Shown here piece after piece: positions 1 to 6,520 of a stretch of 8,773 bases of DNA (its first letter is position 1; each line of letters begins with the position of its first letter). Source of the stretch: an uncultured Bacteroidales bacterium (lineage in GTDB: Bacteria; Bacteroidota; Bacteroidia; Bacteroidales; UBA932); contig CALCEJ010000154.1 in the NCBI GenBank assembly GCA_937900465.1, positions 1 to 8,773 of the forward strand. The letters run 5' to 3'. The notes below the pieces were generated by a model, which made no database searches, was not told where the DNA came from, and was given only the letters and a program-made list of their open reading frames with translations. Both the position numbers and the translations under genes were made by a program.

Positions 1-1441
1 CCCCGGCACCAGTCCCCGTCCCGGCCCCGGCCGATCCTGCGGCACCACCCCCCGTCCCGGCGGGGAAAACGTATCCGCTGTAGCAAAGGATTCCGTCCAT
101 TGACCCGCTTTTGAGGAATATCCTCGAGCGGTCCGCGGGGCTAGCCTTCCGAAGGAGCGTTTTCACGGTTCCCTCCGAGCCGGGGTTCGGGAGGGAATGG
201 AGGAAGGCACCGAAGGCGGGACTCGATTCCATCGACTTTAAAAACAGCGACATAAAAGCCGGAGTTACATAGTCCATCCTGGACAGTCCGCTGCCATCCC
301 TCTGGCGGAGCTCTTCCGTGCGGACGGGCCGCCCGATGACAGCTTCCACAACCTCGAGCACTGCGACACGGCAACTGTCATAGACGGAGATGCCCGAGGC
401 TGTTTCGCCCATAGCGCGGAACAAGGACTCCGCATAGAAATTGTCGCTGCGGTGGTTTGTCTCGCGGGCGATGAGCGAGAGGGAGGGAGAGTCCACGGTA
501 CCAAGAATGCGTATGGACCCGGAAGGGGCTGCGGCTTCAAGAATACGGAACGAAGTGTTCCGGAGACGGCCTGTCGGGTCGATGTCGCAGGCACCGCCCG
601 TGACTTCCCACCCCGTACGGCGGAGGTTTTCGACGAACTCCTTGGCGCAGGTCAGGGCGCCGTACTTATTGGAAAAGTGCTCCGTCTTGGGCCGGCGGTC
701 GGTCGCGAATGTGCCTCTCATTTCCGCGCGCGGAGAAATGTCCGTAGTGAAAAGATACAGGCTGTTTCCTGTACCGGCAGGACCCGTAACTGTACGGTTC
801 AGAACCTCAAGCCAGGGCGTCGACGGGTAAACTTGACGGATAATCACGGGCGAACCCGGGGCGCCGGCGCTTACCTGGAAATCAATCGTGTTGGCGTAGA
901 ATGACAGAGCGGAAGAACCCGTTCCGTAGTACGTACCTATGTCATCATAATTCCACCCGGCATCCTCCAGAGGCCCTTCCCAGAGCCTTCCGTCACCAAC
1001 GACCCTTCCGTTAATGGAGGTAATTCCCGCTTCCCGGAGGATGGATTTCCATTTCCAGAAAAGGGCGTCCGGCCGGAGCGCGATGGAGTCTTTCACGCCA
1101 ATCGCCGGGTCGCCGCCGCCGATGATATAGACATCACCGTCAAGCCTTCCGTCAGTGACCGTTCCTACGATGCCTATCCCGGTTTTGAACCGCCAGTCCT
1201 GCCCAAGCGAATGAAGGGCCGATGCTGTCGTTATCAGCTTCATATTAGACCCCGGGACCATCTTCCGTCCGGAGCCAAGCGAAACAATCTCCTTTCCTGA
1301 TTCATCACGTACGGAAATCCCCACCACAGAGGATCCCAGCGGTCCCTTCGATGAAAGCGCCGCTACCTTTTCCTGAAGCGGCTGGGCCCACGCGGAGAGG
1401 GCGAGGAGCGCCAGCGCCGCTACTGAGAGGAGCCTTTTCAT
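1..1441 (-). CDS. dacB: D-alanyl-D-alanine carboxypeptidase/endopeptidase, PBP4 (DacB) family, 3' end cut by the window
   Basis: This is a periplasmic peptidase of family S13 that removes the terminal D-Ala of peptidoglycan stem peptides and can cut D-Ala-mDAP crosslinks. The reading frame is open from the ATG at 1441-1439 to the window edge, giving 480 visible residues and no stop. A signal peptide is clear (MKRLLSVAAL start, cut after AWA at residue 19). All three penicillin-binding motifs are present: SNMK with nucleophile S65 and K68, SDN at 332-334, and KSG at 444-446. The family-typical DGSGLSR lies at 382-388, and the long stretch between the first two motifs fits the extra domains of PBP4. 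The start overlaps the nhaA stop in ATGA, so the two are probably co-transcribed and translationally coupled. The oddity is a Gly/Ala/Thr-rich stretch after residue 460, where PBP4 normally has its closing beta-strands. Identity is confident; the true C-terminus is not visible. Confidence 0.95.
   Translation of the reverse strand, partial: MKRLLSVAALALLALSAWAQPLQEKVAALSSKGPLGSSVVGISVRDESGKEIVSLGSGRKMVPGSNMKLITTASALHSLGQDWRFKTGIGIVGTVTDGRLDGDVYIIGGGDPAIGVKDSIALRPDALFWKWKSILREAGITSINGRVVGDGRLWEGPLEDAGWNYDDIGTYYGTGSSALSFYANTIDFQVSAGAPGSPVIIRQVYPSTPWLEVLNRTVTGPAGTGNSLYLFTTDISPRAEMRGTFATDRRPKTEHFSNKYGALTCAKEFVENLRRTGWEVTGGACDIDPTGRLRNTSFRILEAAAPSGSIRILGTVDSPSLSLIARETNHRSDNFYAESLFRAMGETASGISVYDSCRVAVLEVVEAVIGRPVRTEELRQRDGSGLSRMDYVTPAFMSLFLKSMESSPAFGAFLHSLPNPGSEGTVKTLLRKASPADRSRIFLKSGSMDGILCYSGYVFPAGTGGGAAGSAGAGTGTGAG
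4..61. repeat. Imperfect 36-base repeat coding for a Gly/Ala-rich segment of DacB
   Basis: The 22 bases at 4-25 recur at 40-61 with 20 of 22 identical, a period of 36 bases or exactly 12 codons. On the minus strand it codes for a run rich in Gly, Ala and Thr (residues about 461-480 of DacB, with AGTG recurring). Only about 1.6 copies are visible because the window ends here, so more copies may lie to the left. The in-frame period argues for a coding repeat rather than a regulatory one. Confidence 0.7.
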
Positions 1442-2871
1442 GCGACGGCTTTTTTCTTTTCGAACTTATGGACAAGGGAGATAAGCAGCGACCCCAGCAG
1501 TCCGGAACATAGCGACCCCATCAGGACTGCGATCTTACCCGCATCCCGCAGATGCTGCGTGATATCCGGGTCGATAGGATTCGCCAGCGAGCCGCCGAAG
1601 GAAAGCGTATCCACGAAAATGGACATCGTAAAGCCTATTCCTCCGAGGCAGGCAACAGCGAAGAGCATTGCCCACGATGCCTTGTCCGGCATCTGCCCGA
1701 TTTTCAGCTTAATTGCAAGCAGCGCGGCCAGAGTAATGCCGATGGGCTTTCCAAGCAGCAGGCCCAGGAAGATGCCGAGCCCGGGACTTCCCAGCTGGGC
1801 ATCGACGTGGAATATGTTGAAATAAGAGGGATCAGCGATTTCGACGCCGGCGTTGGCGAGGGCGAATATGGGCATTATAAAGAAATTCACCCAGGGGTTC
1901 AGGGCGTGCTCCATCCTGTAGGAAAGCGGGATGGCCTTCCGGGCAAGGTTCGAGATATGGCGGAGATAGTGCCTCTGCGGGCCGTTCGGGAATTCTTCCT
2001 TCGTTGAAATCTTCTCGCTCTCGAGGAGCCCTTCCCAGTTGATCCTGTCCCTGCGGTGATATTTCGCCATATTGTATCGGGGCTCCATCGGGATAAGGAA
2101 AGCGATGACGACGCCGGACATCGTCGCGTGGATTCCCGAATAGTAGAACAGGGCCCATACAACTATCGCCGGTATGATGTAGAATATTGCGCGCTTCTCC
2201 CCGAGCGTCTTCTCCAGGGCTACAAACGCAATCACAAGGATGGCGATACCAAGCAGCAGAAGGTTGATTTTTCCGCCGTAGAACAGTGCGACGACAAGGA
2301 TGGCGATAAGGTCATCGGCTATGGCTAGCGCGGTGAGGAATACTTTCAGCGAGACGGGGACTTTGTCGCCCAGGATGGACAGGATTCCGACGGCGAATGC
2401 GATATCCGTCGCCGTGGGGATGCCCCATCCGCTGGCGGAGACAGTTCCCTTGTTGATGAGGGTGAAGATAATGGCGGGGGCTATTACGCCGCCGAAAGCG
2501 GCGATAACGGGCAGGAGCGCCTTTTTCGGGGAAGAAAGCTCTCCGCACTTGATTTCCCGCTTGATTTCGAGGCCCACGGTGAAGAAGAAAATCACCATCA
2601 GGATGTCGTTTATGAACTTCTCGATGGTCATATCCTTCGGGAAAACCCAGTTCACGCTACCGTCGGGGGAGACGATGTGATGAGTGATGCTCGTGTTCAG
2701 GAAGTTGTGATACGCGTCCTTCGTGAACGGAAGGTTTGCAAGCAGCATCGCGAGGACGACGCATCCAAGAAGGATCACGCCGTTTGACCAGGGTTGCTTG
2801 GTGAACCGGTCCTGTGAGATATGGAAGTTATATACTTCCTTGGTCCACCATTTTACGGGAATCAGTGCCAT
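1438..2871 (-). CDS. nhaA: Na+/H+ antiporter NhaA
   Basis: This inner-membrane antiporter expels Na+ (or Li+) in exchange for H+ and supports pH and sodium homeostasis. The 477-residue protein has a string of hydrophobic helices and the NhaA hallmarks: TATDIAF with D156, and the paired aspartates D186-D187 in LAIADDLIA, which correspond to the ion-binding Asp pair of the family. NPWVNFFIMPIFALANAGV at 325-343 is the usual conserved helix in the second half, and GIGFTMSIF at 411-419 is another family signature. It is clearly longer than E. coli NhaA (388 residues), mainly because of a hydrophilic segment at about 263-320 between helices and a longer N-terminus. The start MALIPVKWW lies about 17 bases below a predicted transcription start. 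It is the first gene of a unit with dacB, whose ATG overlaps its TGA. The identification is secure; substrate preference is not readable from sequence. Confidence 0.96.
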   Translation of the reverse strand: MALIPVKWWTKEVYNFHISQDRFTKQPWSNGVILLGCVVLAMLLANLPFTKDAYHNFLNTSITHHIVSPDGSVNWVFPKDMTIEKFINDILMVIFFFTVGLEIKREIKCGELSSPKKALLPVIAAFGGVIAPAIIFTLINKGTVSASGWGIPTATDIAFAVGILSILGDKVPVSLKVFLTALAIADDLIAILVVALFYGGKINLLLLGIAILVIAFVALEKTLGEKRAIFYIIPAIVVWALFYYSGIHATMSGVVIAFLIPMEPRYNMAKYHRRDRINWEGLLESEKISTKEEFPNGPQRHYLRHISNLARKAIPLSYRMEHALNPWVNFFIMPIFALANAGVEIADPSYFNIFHVDAQLGSPGLGIFLGLLLGKPIGITLAALLAIKLKIGQMPDKASWAMLFAVACLGGIGFTMSIFVDTLSFGGSLANPIDPDITQHLRDAGKIAVLMGSLCSGLLGSLLISLVHKFEKKKAVA

Positions 2872-2892
2872 ACTCTATTTTTTATCGCGTAG

Positions 2893-2900
2893 CAAAGATA
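2893..2900 (-). promoter_or_regulatory. Predicted -7 promoter element for nhaA-dacB
   Basis: Read on the minus strand the bases are TATCTTTG, an exact match to the Bacteroidota sigma-ABfr -7 consensus TAnnTTTG. It sits 21 bases above the nhaA ATG, which would give a 5' leader of roughly 15-20 bases. No good -33 TTTG is visible 19-21 bases upstream, so the call rests on the -7 box and its position. Confidence 0.6.
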
Positions 2901-2922
2901 GTGAAATGAAAGGAAAAATGGT

Positions 2923-2930
2923 TATTTTTG
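2923..2930 (+). promoter_or_regulatory. Predicted -7 promoter element for fabG-aminopeptidase P
   Basis: TATTTTTG matches TAnnTTTG and lies 26 bases above the fabG ATG. With a start point a few bases downstream the leader would be about 20 bases. It is back to back with the nhaA element: the two -7 boxes are 22 bases apart on opposite strands, so the upstream parts of the two promoters overlap. The -33 element is weak. Confidence 0.5.
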
Positions 2931-2956
2931 TAACGTGTAAAACCGAAACTCAGAAT

Positions 2957-3703
2957 ATGGGACTTTTAGAGGGAAAAGTCGCCCTTATAACGGGCGCCGC
3001 AAGGGGCATAGGCAAGGCCATCGCCCTGAAGTTTGCATCCGAAGGCGCAGACATCGCCTTTACGGACCTCGTAATCAATGAAAGCGCGGAAGAGACGATC
3101 CGGGAGATTGAAGCCCTGGGTCGCCGCGCCAAAGGATACGCCTCCAACGCGGCGGAGTTCGACGGAACCCAGTCCGTGGTAGAAGAAATCCTCCGCGACT
3201 TCGGAAAGGTTGACATCCTCGTGAACAACGCCGGAATCACCAAGGACGGACTTGCAATGAGAATGAGCGAGCAGCAGTGGGATGCCGTGATCGCCGTGAA
3301 CCTCAAGGGCGCGTTCAACTTCATCCACGCCGTCCTTCCCGCAATGGCCCGTGCAAAGAGCGGGTCCATTATCAATATGGCCTCCATCGCCGGTCAGGAG
3401 GGAAATCCCGGCCAGGTCAACTACTCCGCCTCCAAGGCCGGCCTTATCGCGATGGCAAAATCCGTCGCGAAGGAAATGGGCTCACGCGGCATCCGCGCGA
3501 ATGCCATCGCCCCCGGATTCATCATCTCCGATATGACTAACGCCCTTCCTGAGGCAACCCGTGAACAGTACATCAGTTTCATTCCGCTGAAACGGGGAGG
3601 AACGGTCGAGGATATCGCAAATGCTGCCCTTTTCCTCGCCAGCGATATGTCTTCATACATTACCGGTCAGGTCCTCGCCGTCAACGGAGGACTCTATTGC
3701 TAA
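2957..3703 (+). CDS. fabG: 3-oxoacyl-[acyl-carrier-protein] reductase FabG
   Basis: This cytosolic short-chain dehydrogenase/reductase carries out the NADPH-dependent reduction of 3-oxoacyl-ACP to 3-hydroxyacyl-ACP in type II fatty-acid synthesis. The 248-residue length is standard. The nucleotide-binding TGAARGIG is at 12-19 and NNAG at 90-93. The catalytic set is complete: N115, S143, Y156 and K160 in YSASK. The C-terminal IPLKRGGTVEDIANAALFLA and AVNGG segments are typical of FabG. The ATG at 2957 was chosen because MGLLEGKVALITG matches the usual FabG N-terminus. In-frame ATGs further upstream (2906, 2918) precede the predicted promoter -7 box, so they would not be in that mRNA. Only one base separates its TAA from the next start, so it is co-transcribed with the aminopeptidase. 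Other SDR reductases are possible in principle, but the overall match is to FabG. Confidence 0.93.
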   Translation: MGLLEGKVALITGAARGIGKAIALKFASEGADIAFTDLVINESAEETIREIEALGRRAKGYASNAAEFDGTQSVVEEILRDFGKVDILVNNAGITKDGLAMRMSEQQWDAVIAVNLKGAFNFIHAVLPAMARAKSGSIINMASIAGQEGNPGQVNYSASKAGLIAMAKSVAKEMGSRGIRANAIAPGFIISDMTNALPEATREQYISFIPLKRGGTVEDIANAALFLASDMSSYITGQVLAVNGGLYC

Positions 3704-3704
3704 G

Positions 3705-5102
3705 ATGTTTTCAAAAGAAGTTTATTCCCGCCGGCGCGAGACGCTGCTTGGGAAACTCCGTACCGCGGGAGAGAGCGGCATCGTGCTTTTCATAGGTAAC
3801 GCAGAGGCCCCGGCCCAGTACAGGGATAACTGCTACAAGTGGCGTCAGGACAGTTCCTGGCTGTATTACTTCGGCCTGGATGAGCCCCGCTATGCCGCCG
3901 TTCTCGACATCGAGTCCGGCCGCGAGGTCATTTATGCGGACGACGTGGACATCGACGATATCATCTGGATGGGCCCCCAGCCCTCGGTACAGTCACTCGC
4001 AGAAAGCGTCGGGGTGGCCCATACCGCCCCCTACGGCAAGGTCGACGAGGACGTCGCCGCCGCCCGGAAGGCCGGCCGGAAGGTCCATTACCTTGCCCCT
4101 TCGCGCTATTTCAATACCCTTCGCCTTATGGAACTCATTGGAAGGGCGCGGGTTGACCTTGGCGTTTCAAGGCCCCTCACGGAGGCGGTGATCTCTATGC
4201 GTCTTGTCAAGGAGGATATCGAGATTGAAGCTCTTGATGCGGCCTGCGCCCTTGGCTATGAGATGCATTCTGTCGCCCGTGACAGCATTGTCCCCGGAAT
4301 CGTGGAACAGGATATCGTCGGAAAGATGGAGGGCGTCGCCCTTTCGAAGGGATGGGGCGTCTCTTTCCCCACAATCCTTACCCAGCACGGTGAAACCCTT
4401 CACAATCATATCCACGACAAGGTCATAGAGCCCGGAAAGCTGATGGTCATCGACGCGGGCGTGGAGGCGAACTCTCACTACGCGTCGGATTTCACCCGCA
4501 CTTATCCTACCTCCGGAAAGTTCTCCGGGAAGCAGAAGGATGTCTATGAGATCGTCCTCGCAAGCCACGAGCTCGCATTCTCCCTGACGCGTCCCGGCAT
4601 CACCTACCGCGAGGTCCATCTTGCCGCGGCCCGAAGGACCCTCGAAGGCCTTTCCGCCCTGGGTATTGTCCGCGGAGACCTTGACGAGATGGTCGCCCTC
4701 GGCATCGCCGGCCTGTTCCAGCCCCACGGGCTTGGACATAATATGGGCCTCGATGTCCACGATATGGAGGATCTCGGGGAGGATCTTGTGGGCTATGACC
4801 CGGATCAGAAGAGGGCGAAGCAGCTGGGGCTGGGTTCTCTCCGTATGGCCCGCCGCCTTGTACCCGGCCACGTAATTACGGACGAACCGGGAATCTACTT
4901 CATCCCCGCCCTTATCGAGAAGTTCAAGAACGAGGGCCTTGGAAAGGACTTTGTCAATTACGCCCTGCTGGAGAGCTACTACGACTTCGGCGGAATCCGC
5001 ATCGAGGACGACGTGCTTGTAACCCCTTCCGGCGCCCGCCGCCTTGGGCCCAAGCGTCTTCCCGCAACCGTCGCGGACATTGAGGAAGCGATGCGAAGGT
5101 AA
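3705..5102 (+). CDS. pepP: Aminopeptidase P family protein (Xaa-Pro aminopeptidase, M24B)
   Basis: This is a metallo-aminopeptidase of the pita-bread fold that removes an N-terminal residue preceding proline, presumably in the cytosol since no signal peptide is seen. The 465 residues comprise an N-terminal aminopeptidase P domain (about 1-165, with RQDSSWLYYFG) and a catalytic M24 domain. The five dinuclear metal ligands are all in place: D250 (VIDAG), D262 (SDFTRT), H345 (HGLGHNMG), E394 (TDEPGIYF) and E434 (GIRIEDD). The start MFSKEVYSRRR at 3705 is preferred over the longer in-frame option at 3621, because that would overlap the end of fabG and add 28 residues unlike the family. It is one base from fabG, which suggests translational coupling. 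There is no visible intrinsic terminator after it. Confidence 0.94.
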   Translation: MFSKEVYSRRRETLLGKLRTAGESGIVLFIGNAEAPAQYRDNCYKWRQDSSWLYYFGLDEPRYAAVLDIESGREVIYADDVDIDDIIWMGPQPSVQSLAESVGVAHTAPYGKVDEDVAAARKAGRKVHYLAPSRYFNTLRLMELIGRARVDLGVSRPLTEAVISMRLVKEDIEIEALDAACALGYEMHSVARDSIVPGIVEQDIVGKMEGVALSKGWGVSFPTILTQHGETLHNHIHDKVIEPGKLMVIDAGVEANSHYASDFTRTYPTSGKFSGKQKDVYEIVLASHELAFSLTRPGITYREVHLAAARRTLEGLSALGIVRGDLDEMVALGIAGLFQPHGLGHNMGLDVHDMEDLGEDLVGYDPDQKRAKQLGLGSLRMARRLVPGHVITDEPGIYFIPALIEKFKNEGLGKDFVNYALLESYYDFGGIRIEDDVLVTPSGARRLGPKRLPATVADIEEAMRR

Positions 5103-5175
5103 AGTCTCTCGGGTCCACAAACGCCCGGATGGCCTTAAAAGCCGCCTGGCATATCGATATTTGCAGAAAAATCAC

Positions 5176-5183
5176 TATCTTTG
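5176..5183 (+). promoter_or_regulatory. Predicted -7 promoter element for the 119-residue protein gene
   Basis: TATCTTTG is an exact TAnnTTTG match 23 bases above the ATG at 5207. The surrounding 12 bases, CACTATCTTTGC (5173-5184), are identical to the minus-strand nhaA promoter core. There is no clear -33 TTTG at 19-21 bases; the TTTG at 5160-5163 is too close. Confidence 0.6.
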
Positions 5184-5185
5184 CG

Positions 5186-5199
5186 GCGAATTAATTCGC
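5186..5199. promoter_or_regulatory. Perfect 14-base palindrome at the predicted transcription start
   Basis: GCGAATTAATTCGC is self-complementary over all 14 bases. It lies just after the -7 box and ends 7 bases before the start codon, so it would span the transcription start and most of the 5' leader. With a 3-base GCG bulge the symmetry extends to TTTGCG on the left and CGCAAA on the right. It could be a dimer-binding operator or a leader hairpin; sequence alone does not decide. Confidence 0.5.
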
Positions 5200-5206
5200 A
5201 AAGGAT

Positions 5207-5566
5207 ATGAATCTTAGAGACATCAAGAAAGACATCAACTACGTGCTTGGAGCATTCGTTGACGACTGTGCACTTTTCCTTACCGTCAATCCCGGAAAAA
5301 ACTCCGAGGAGGTTACTGACCTTATTGACGAGGCGGCGGAACTCAACAACGCCCTTCGCGACAAGATTGTCGCCCCCGAGGCAAAGGCTGCCGGAAAGAG
5401 CGCCTATTTTGACGCAATCAGGAAGGAACTCCTCGAAAAGGTTGACGCCCTGTACGACCGCCTTACGGCTGCCGTGAAGAAGGGACTTGAACCCGAGGAA
5501 CCTGCTGCCCCGGCCCCGAAGAAGCCCCGCGCAAAAAAGGCGAAGGAAGAGCCCGCGGCAGAGTAA
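5207..5566 (+). CDS. Conserved-type small helical protein of unknown function with basic C-terminal tail
   Basis: I do not recognise a named function. The 119-residue protein has no signal peptide or membrane segment and looks mostly alpha-helical from residue 1 to about 93 (MNLRDIKKDINYVLGAF, then repeated acidic/hydrophobic helices, then KELLEKVDALYDRLTAAVKK). I have the impression that similar short proteins occur as hypothetical proteins in Bacteroidales, but cannot confirm this here. Residues 95-119 form a low-complexity Glu/Pro/Ala then Lys/Ala tail (PAPKKPRAKKAKEE), similar in composition to histone-H1-like or ribosome/nucleic-acid-binding tails. The gene is monocistronic: it has its own TAnnTTTG promoter, a short leader with AAAGGA just before ATG, and a strong terminator 24 bases after its stop. 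Real coding status is well supported by this context and by a codon pattern like its neighbours; function is open. Confidence 0.85.
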   Translation: MNLRDIKKDINYVLGAFVDDCALFLTVNPGKNSEEVTDLIDEAAELNNALRDKIVAPEAKAAGKSAYFDAIRKELLEKVDALYDRLTAAVKKGLEPEEPAAPAPKKPRAKKAKEEPAAE

Positions 5567-5589
5567 TATGCCCGAAGCCCGTGCCCGAT

Positions 5590-5616
5590 AAGCCGGCCCT
5601 GAGGGCCGGTTTTTTT
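5590..5616 (+). terminator. Rho-independent terminator
   Basis: CCGGCCC at 5593-5599 pairs perfectly with GGGCCGG at 5603-5609 across a TGA loop, followed by seven T at 5610-5616. The AAG at 5590-5592 can pair with the first T residues and lengthen the stem to ten pairs. It ends the transcript of the 119-residue protein gene and isolates it from the next promoter, which begins directly after it. Confidence 0.92.
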
Positions 5617-5635
5617 ATTATTGGCCAATTTGTGT

Positions 5636-5643
5636 TATATTTG
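5636..5643 (+). promoter_or_regulatory. Predicted -7 promoter element for the lipoprotein-surA-ostA unit
   Basis: TATATTTG matches TAnnTTTG exactly. It ends only 6 bases before the ATG at 5650, so transcription starting at the usual distance would begin within about 0-3 bases of the start codon. The position where a -33 element should fall (about 5612-5617) lies inside the T tract of the preceding terminator and has no TTTG. Confidence 0.6.
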
Positions 5644-5649
5644 CAGGCT

Positions 5650-6519
5650 ATGAAAAGAGTGAGCGTCATACTTGTTGCGGCGGCAGCCCTTCTAACGGGA
5701 TGCCAGCTGTTCAACCGCGCCCTGGACTCGGCTTCGGAGATATTCGGAGACGAAGTCGTCGCCCGCGTGGGGGAACACAAGCTCCACCGCTCCGCCCTCT
5801 CCCGCTATATCCCCGCAGGGGTAAGTCCGGAGGACTCGCTCTCCATCGCCCGTCAGTACATAGATTCCTGGGCGGAAGAACTGATAGTCCTGGATATGGC
5901 GGAGGAGCAGCTCTCCAAGTCCCAGAAAGACGTCAAGGCGGAACTTGAGGAGTACAGGAGGACCCTTCTGAAATACCGTTACGAGCAAATGTACGTCAAC
6001 GAAAGGCTCGACACCCTTGTCTCAGAAGAGGAAATCCTCGAATACTACGGCAGGAACTCGGAACGCTTCGTCCTTGAACGGCCAATCCTCAAGGCGCGAT
6101 TTATCGTGACAAGCCCTGAGGCCCCCGGCCTTAAGAAAATCCTTCAGAAAATGTCCTCTGACAATATGGACGATATCCTCGAAGCGGAATCAATGGCATC
6201 CACCGCCGCTATCCGCTATGTGGATTACTCCGATGCCTGGCTGGACGCGATCACCCTTGCGCGTGAACTCGGGACGGACTATGTCACGATGATGTCGTCG
6301 ATAAAGGACAGGATGGTTCAGTTTACGGATGCTTCCGGTAACCTCCGCGCCGCATATGTCGTGGATTTGGTCCAGGCCGGGAAAACCGCACCCCTGGAGT
6401 ATTGCAGCGAAAGGGTGAGGGATATCATAGTCAATACAAGAAAACACGCCCTTATAGCCACTTTGGAACGGGACTTGCTGGAAGATGCCCGAAGAAGCGG
6501 CAAATATACGGTACACTGA
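5650..6519 (+). CDS. SurA-like periplasmic lipoprotein with degenerate parvulin-type domain
   Basis: This is a predicted lipoprotein of 289 residues, probably an outer-membrane-biogenesis chaperone. The signal sequence MKRVSVILVAAAALLTGC ends in a lipobox (LTGC, lipidated C18). There is no acidic run after the Cys of the kind that directs Bacteroidota lipoproteins to the surface, so it likely faces the periplasm. Residues about 35-120 look like the SurA N-terminal chaperone region (DEVVARVGEHKLHRSALSRY, then long helices). Residues about 127-260 have the position and spacing of a parvulin PPIase domain (SEEEILEYYGRNSERF), but the catalytic features are missing: the first strand reads KARFIV instead of a His-Ile-Leu motif, and no GGxLG is seen. 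Prolyl isomerase activity is therefore unlikely. It is one base from surA, in whose operon it leads. I infer function from family resemblance and context. Confidence 0.85.
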   Translation: MKRVSVILVAAAALLTGCQLFNRALDSASEIFGDEVVARVGEHKLHRSALSRYIPAGVSPEDSLSIARQYIDSWAEELIVLDMAEEQLSKSQKDVKAELEEYRRTLLKYRYEQMYVNERLDTLVSEEEILEYYGRNSERFVLERPILKARFIVTSPEAPGLKKILQKMSSDNMDDILEAESMASTAAIRYVDYSDAWLDAITLARELGTDYVTMMSSIKDRMVQFTDASGNLRAAYVVDLVQAGKTAPLEYCSERVRDIIVNTRKHALIATLERDLLEDARRSGKYTVH

Positions 6520-6520
6520 T

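Noticed and set aside
4..61. The C-rich repeat considered as a CRISPR-like or intergenic repeat
   Set aside because: It has only two imperfect copies, no spacer structure, a period of exactly 12 codons, and lies inside the open dacB frame.
441..904. Two overlapping plus-strand open frames of 129 and 150 codons
   Set aside because: Both lie opposite dacB, whose minus-strand frame is continuous from 1441 to the edge and holds the three PBP motifs. Their products are Arg-rich without domains.
2723..2956. An upstream in-frame extension of fabG by up to 78 residues
   Set aside because: It would run through the start of nhaA and both promoters, and FabG proteins begin at MGLLEGK-like sequence.
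4167..5120. A 317-codon open frame on the minus strand opposite the aminopeptidase gene
   Set aside because: It is fully antisense to a gene with all five metal ligands in place. The frame gives no recognisable domain, and long antisense frames are expected in GC-rich coding DNA.
5103..5160. A possible terminator after the aminopeptidase gene (GGCCTTAAAAGCC area)
   Set aside because: The stem is only three or four consecutive pairs with mismatches beyond, and there is no T tract after it.
5151..5160. The palindrome ATATCGATAT considered as a regulatory operator
   Set aside because: Ten bases of AT-rich symmetry arise easily by chance; it is mentioned only in connection with the longer palindrome at 5186-5199.
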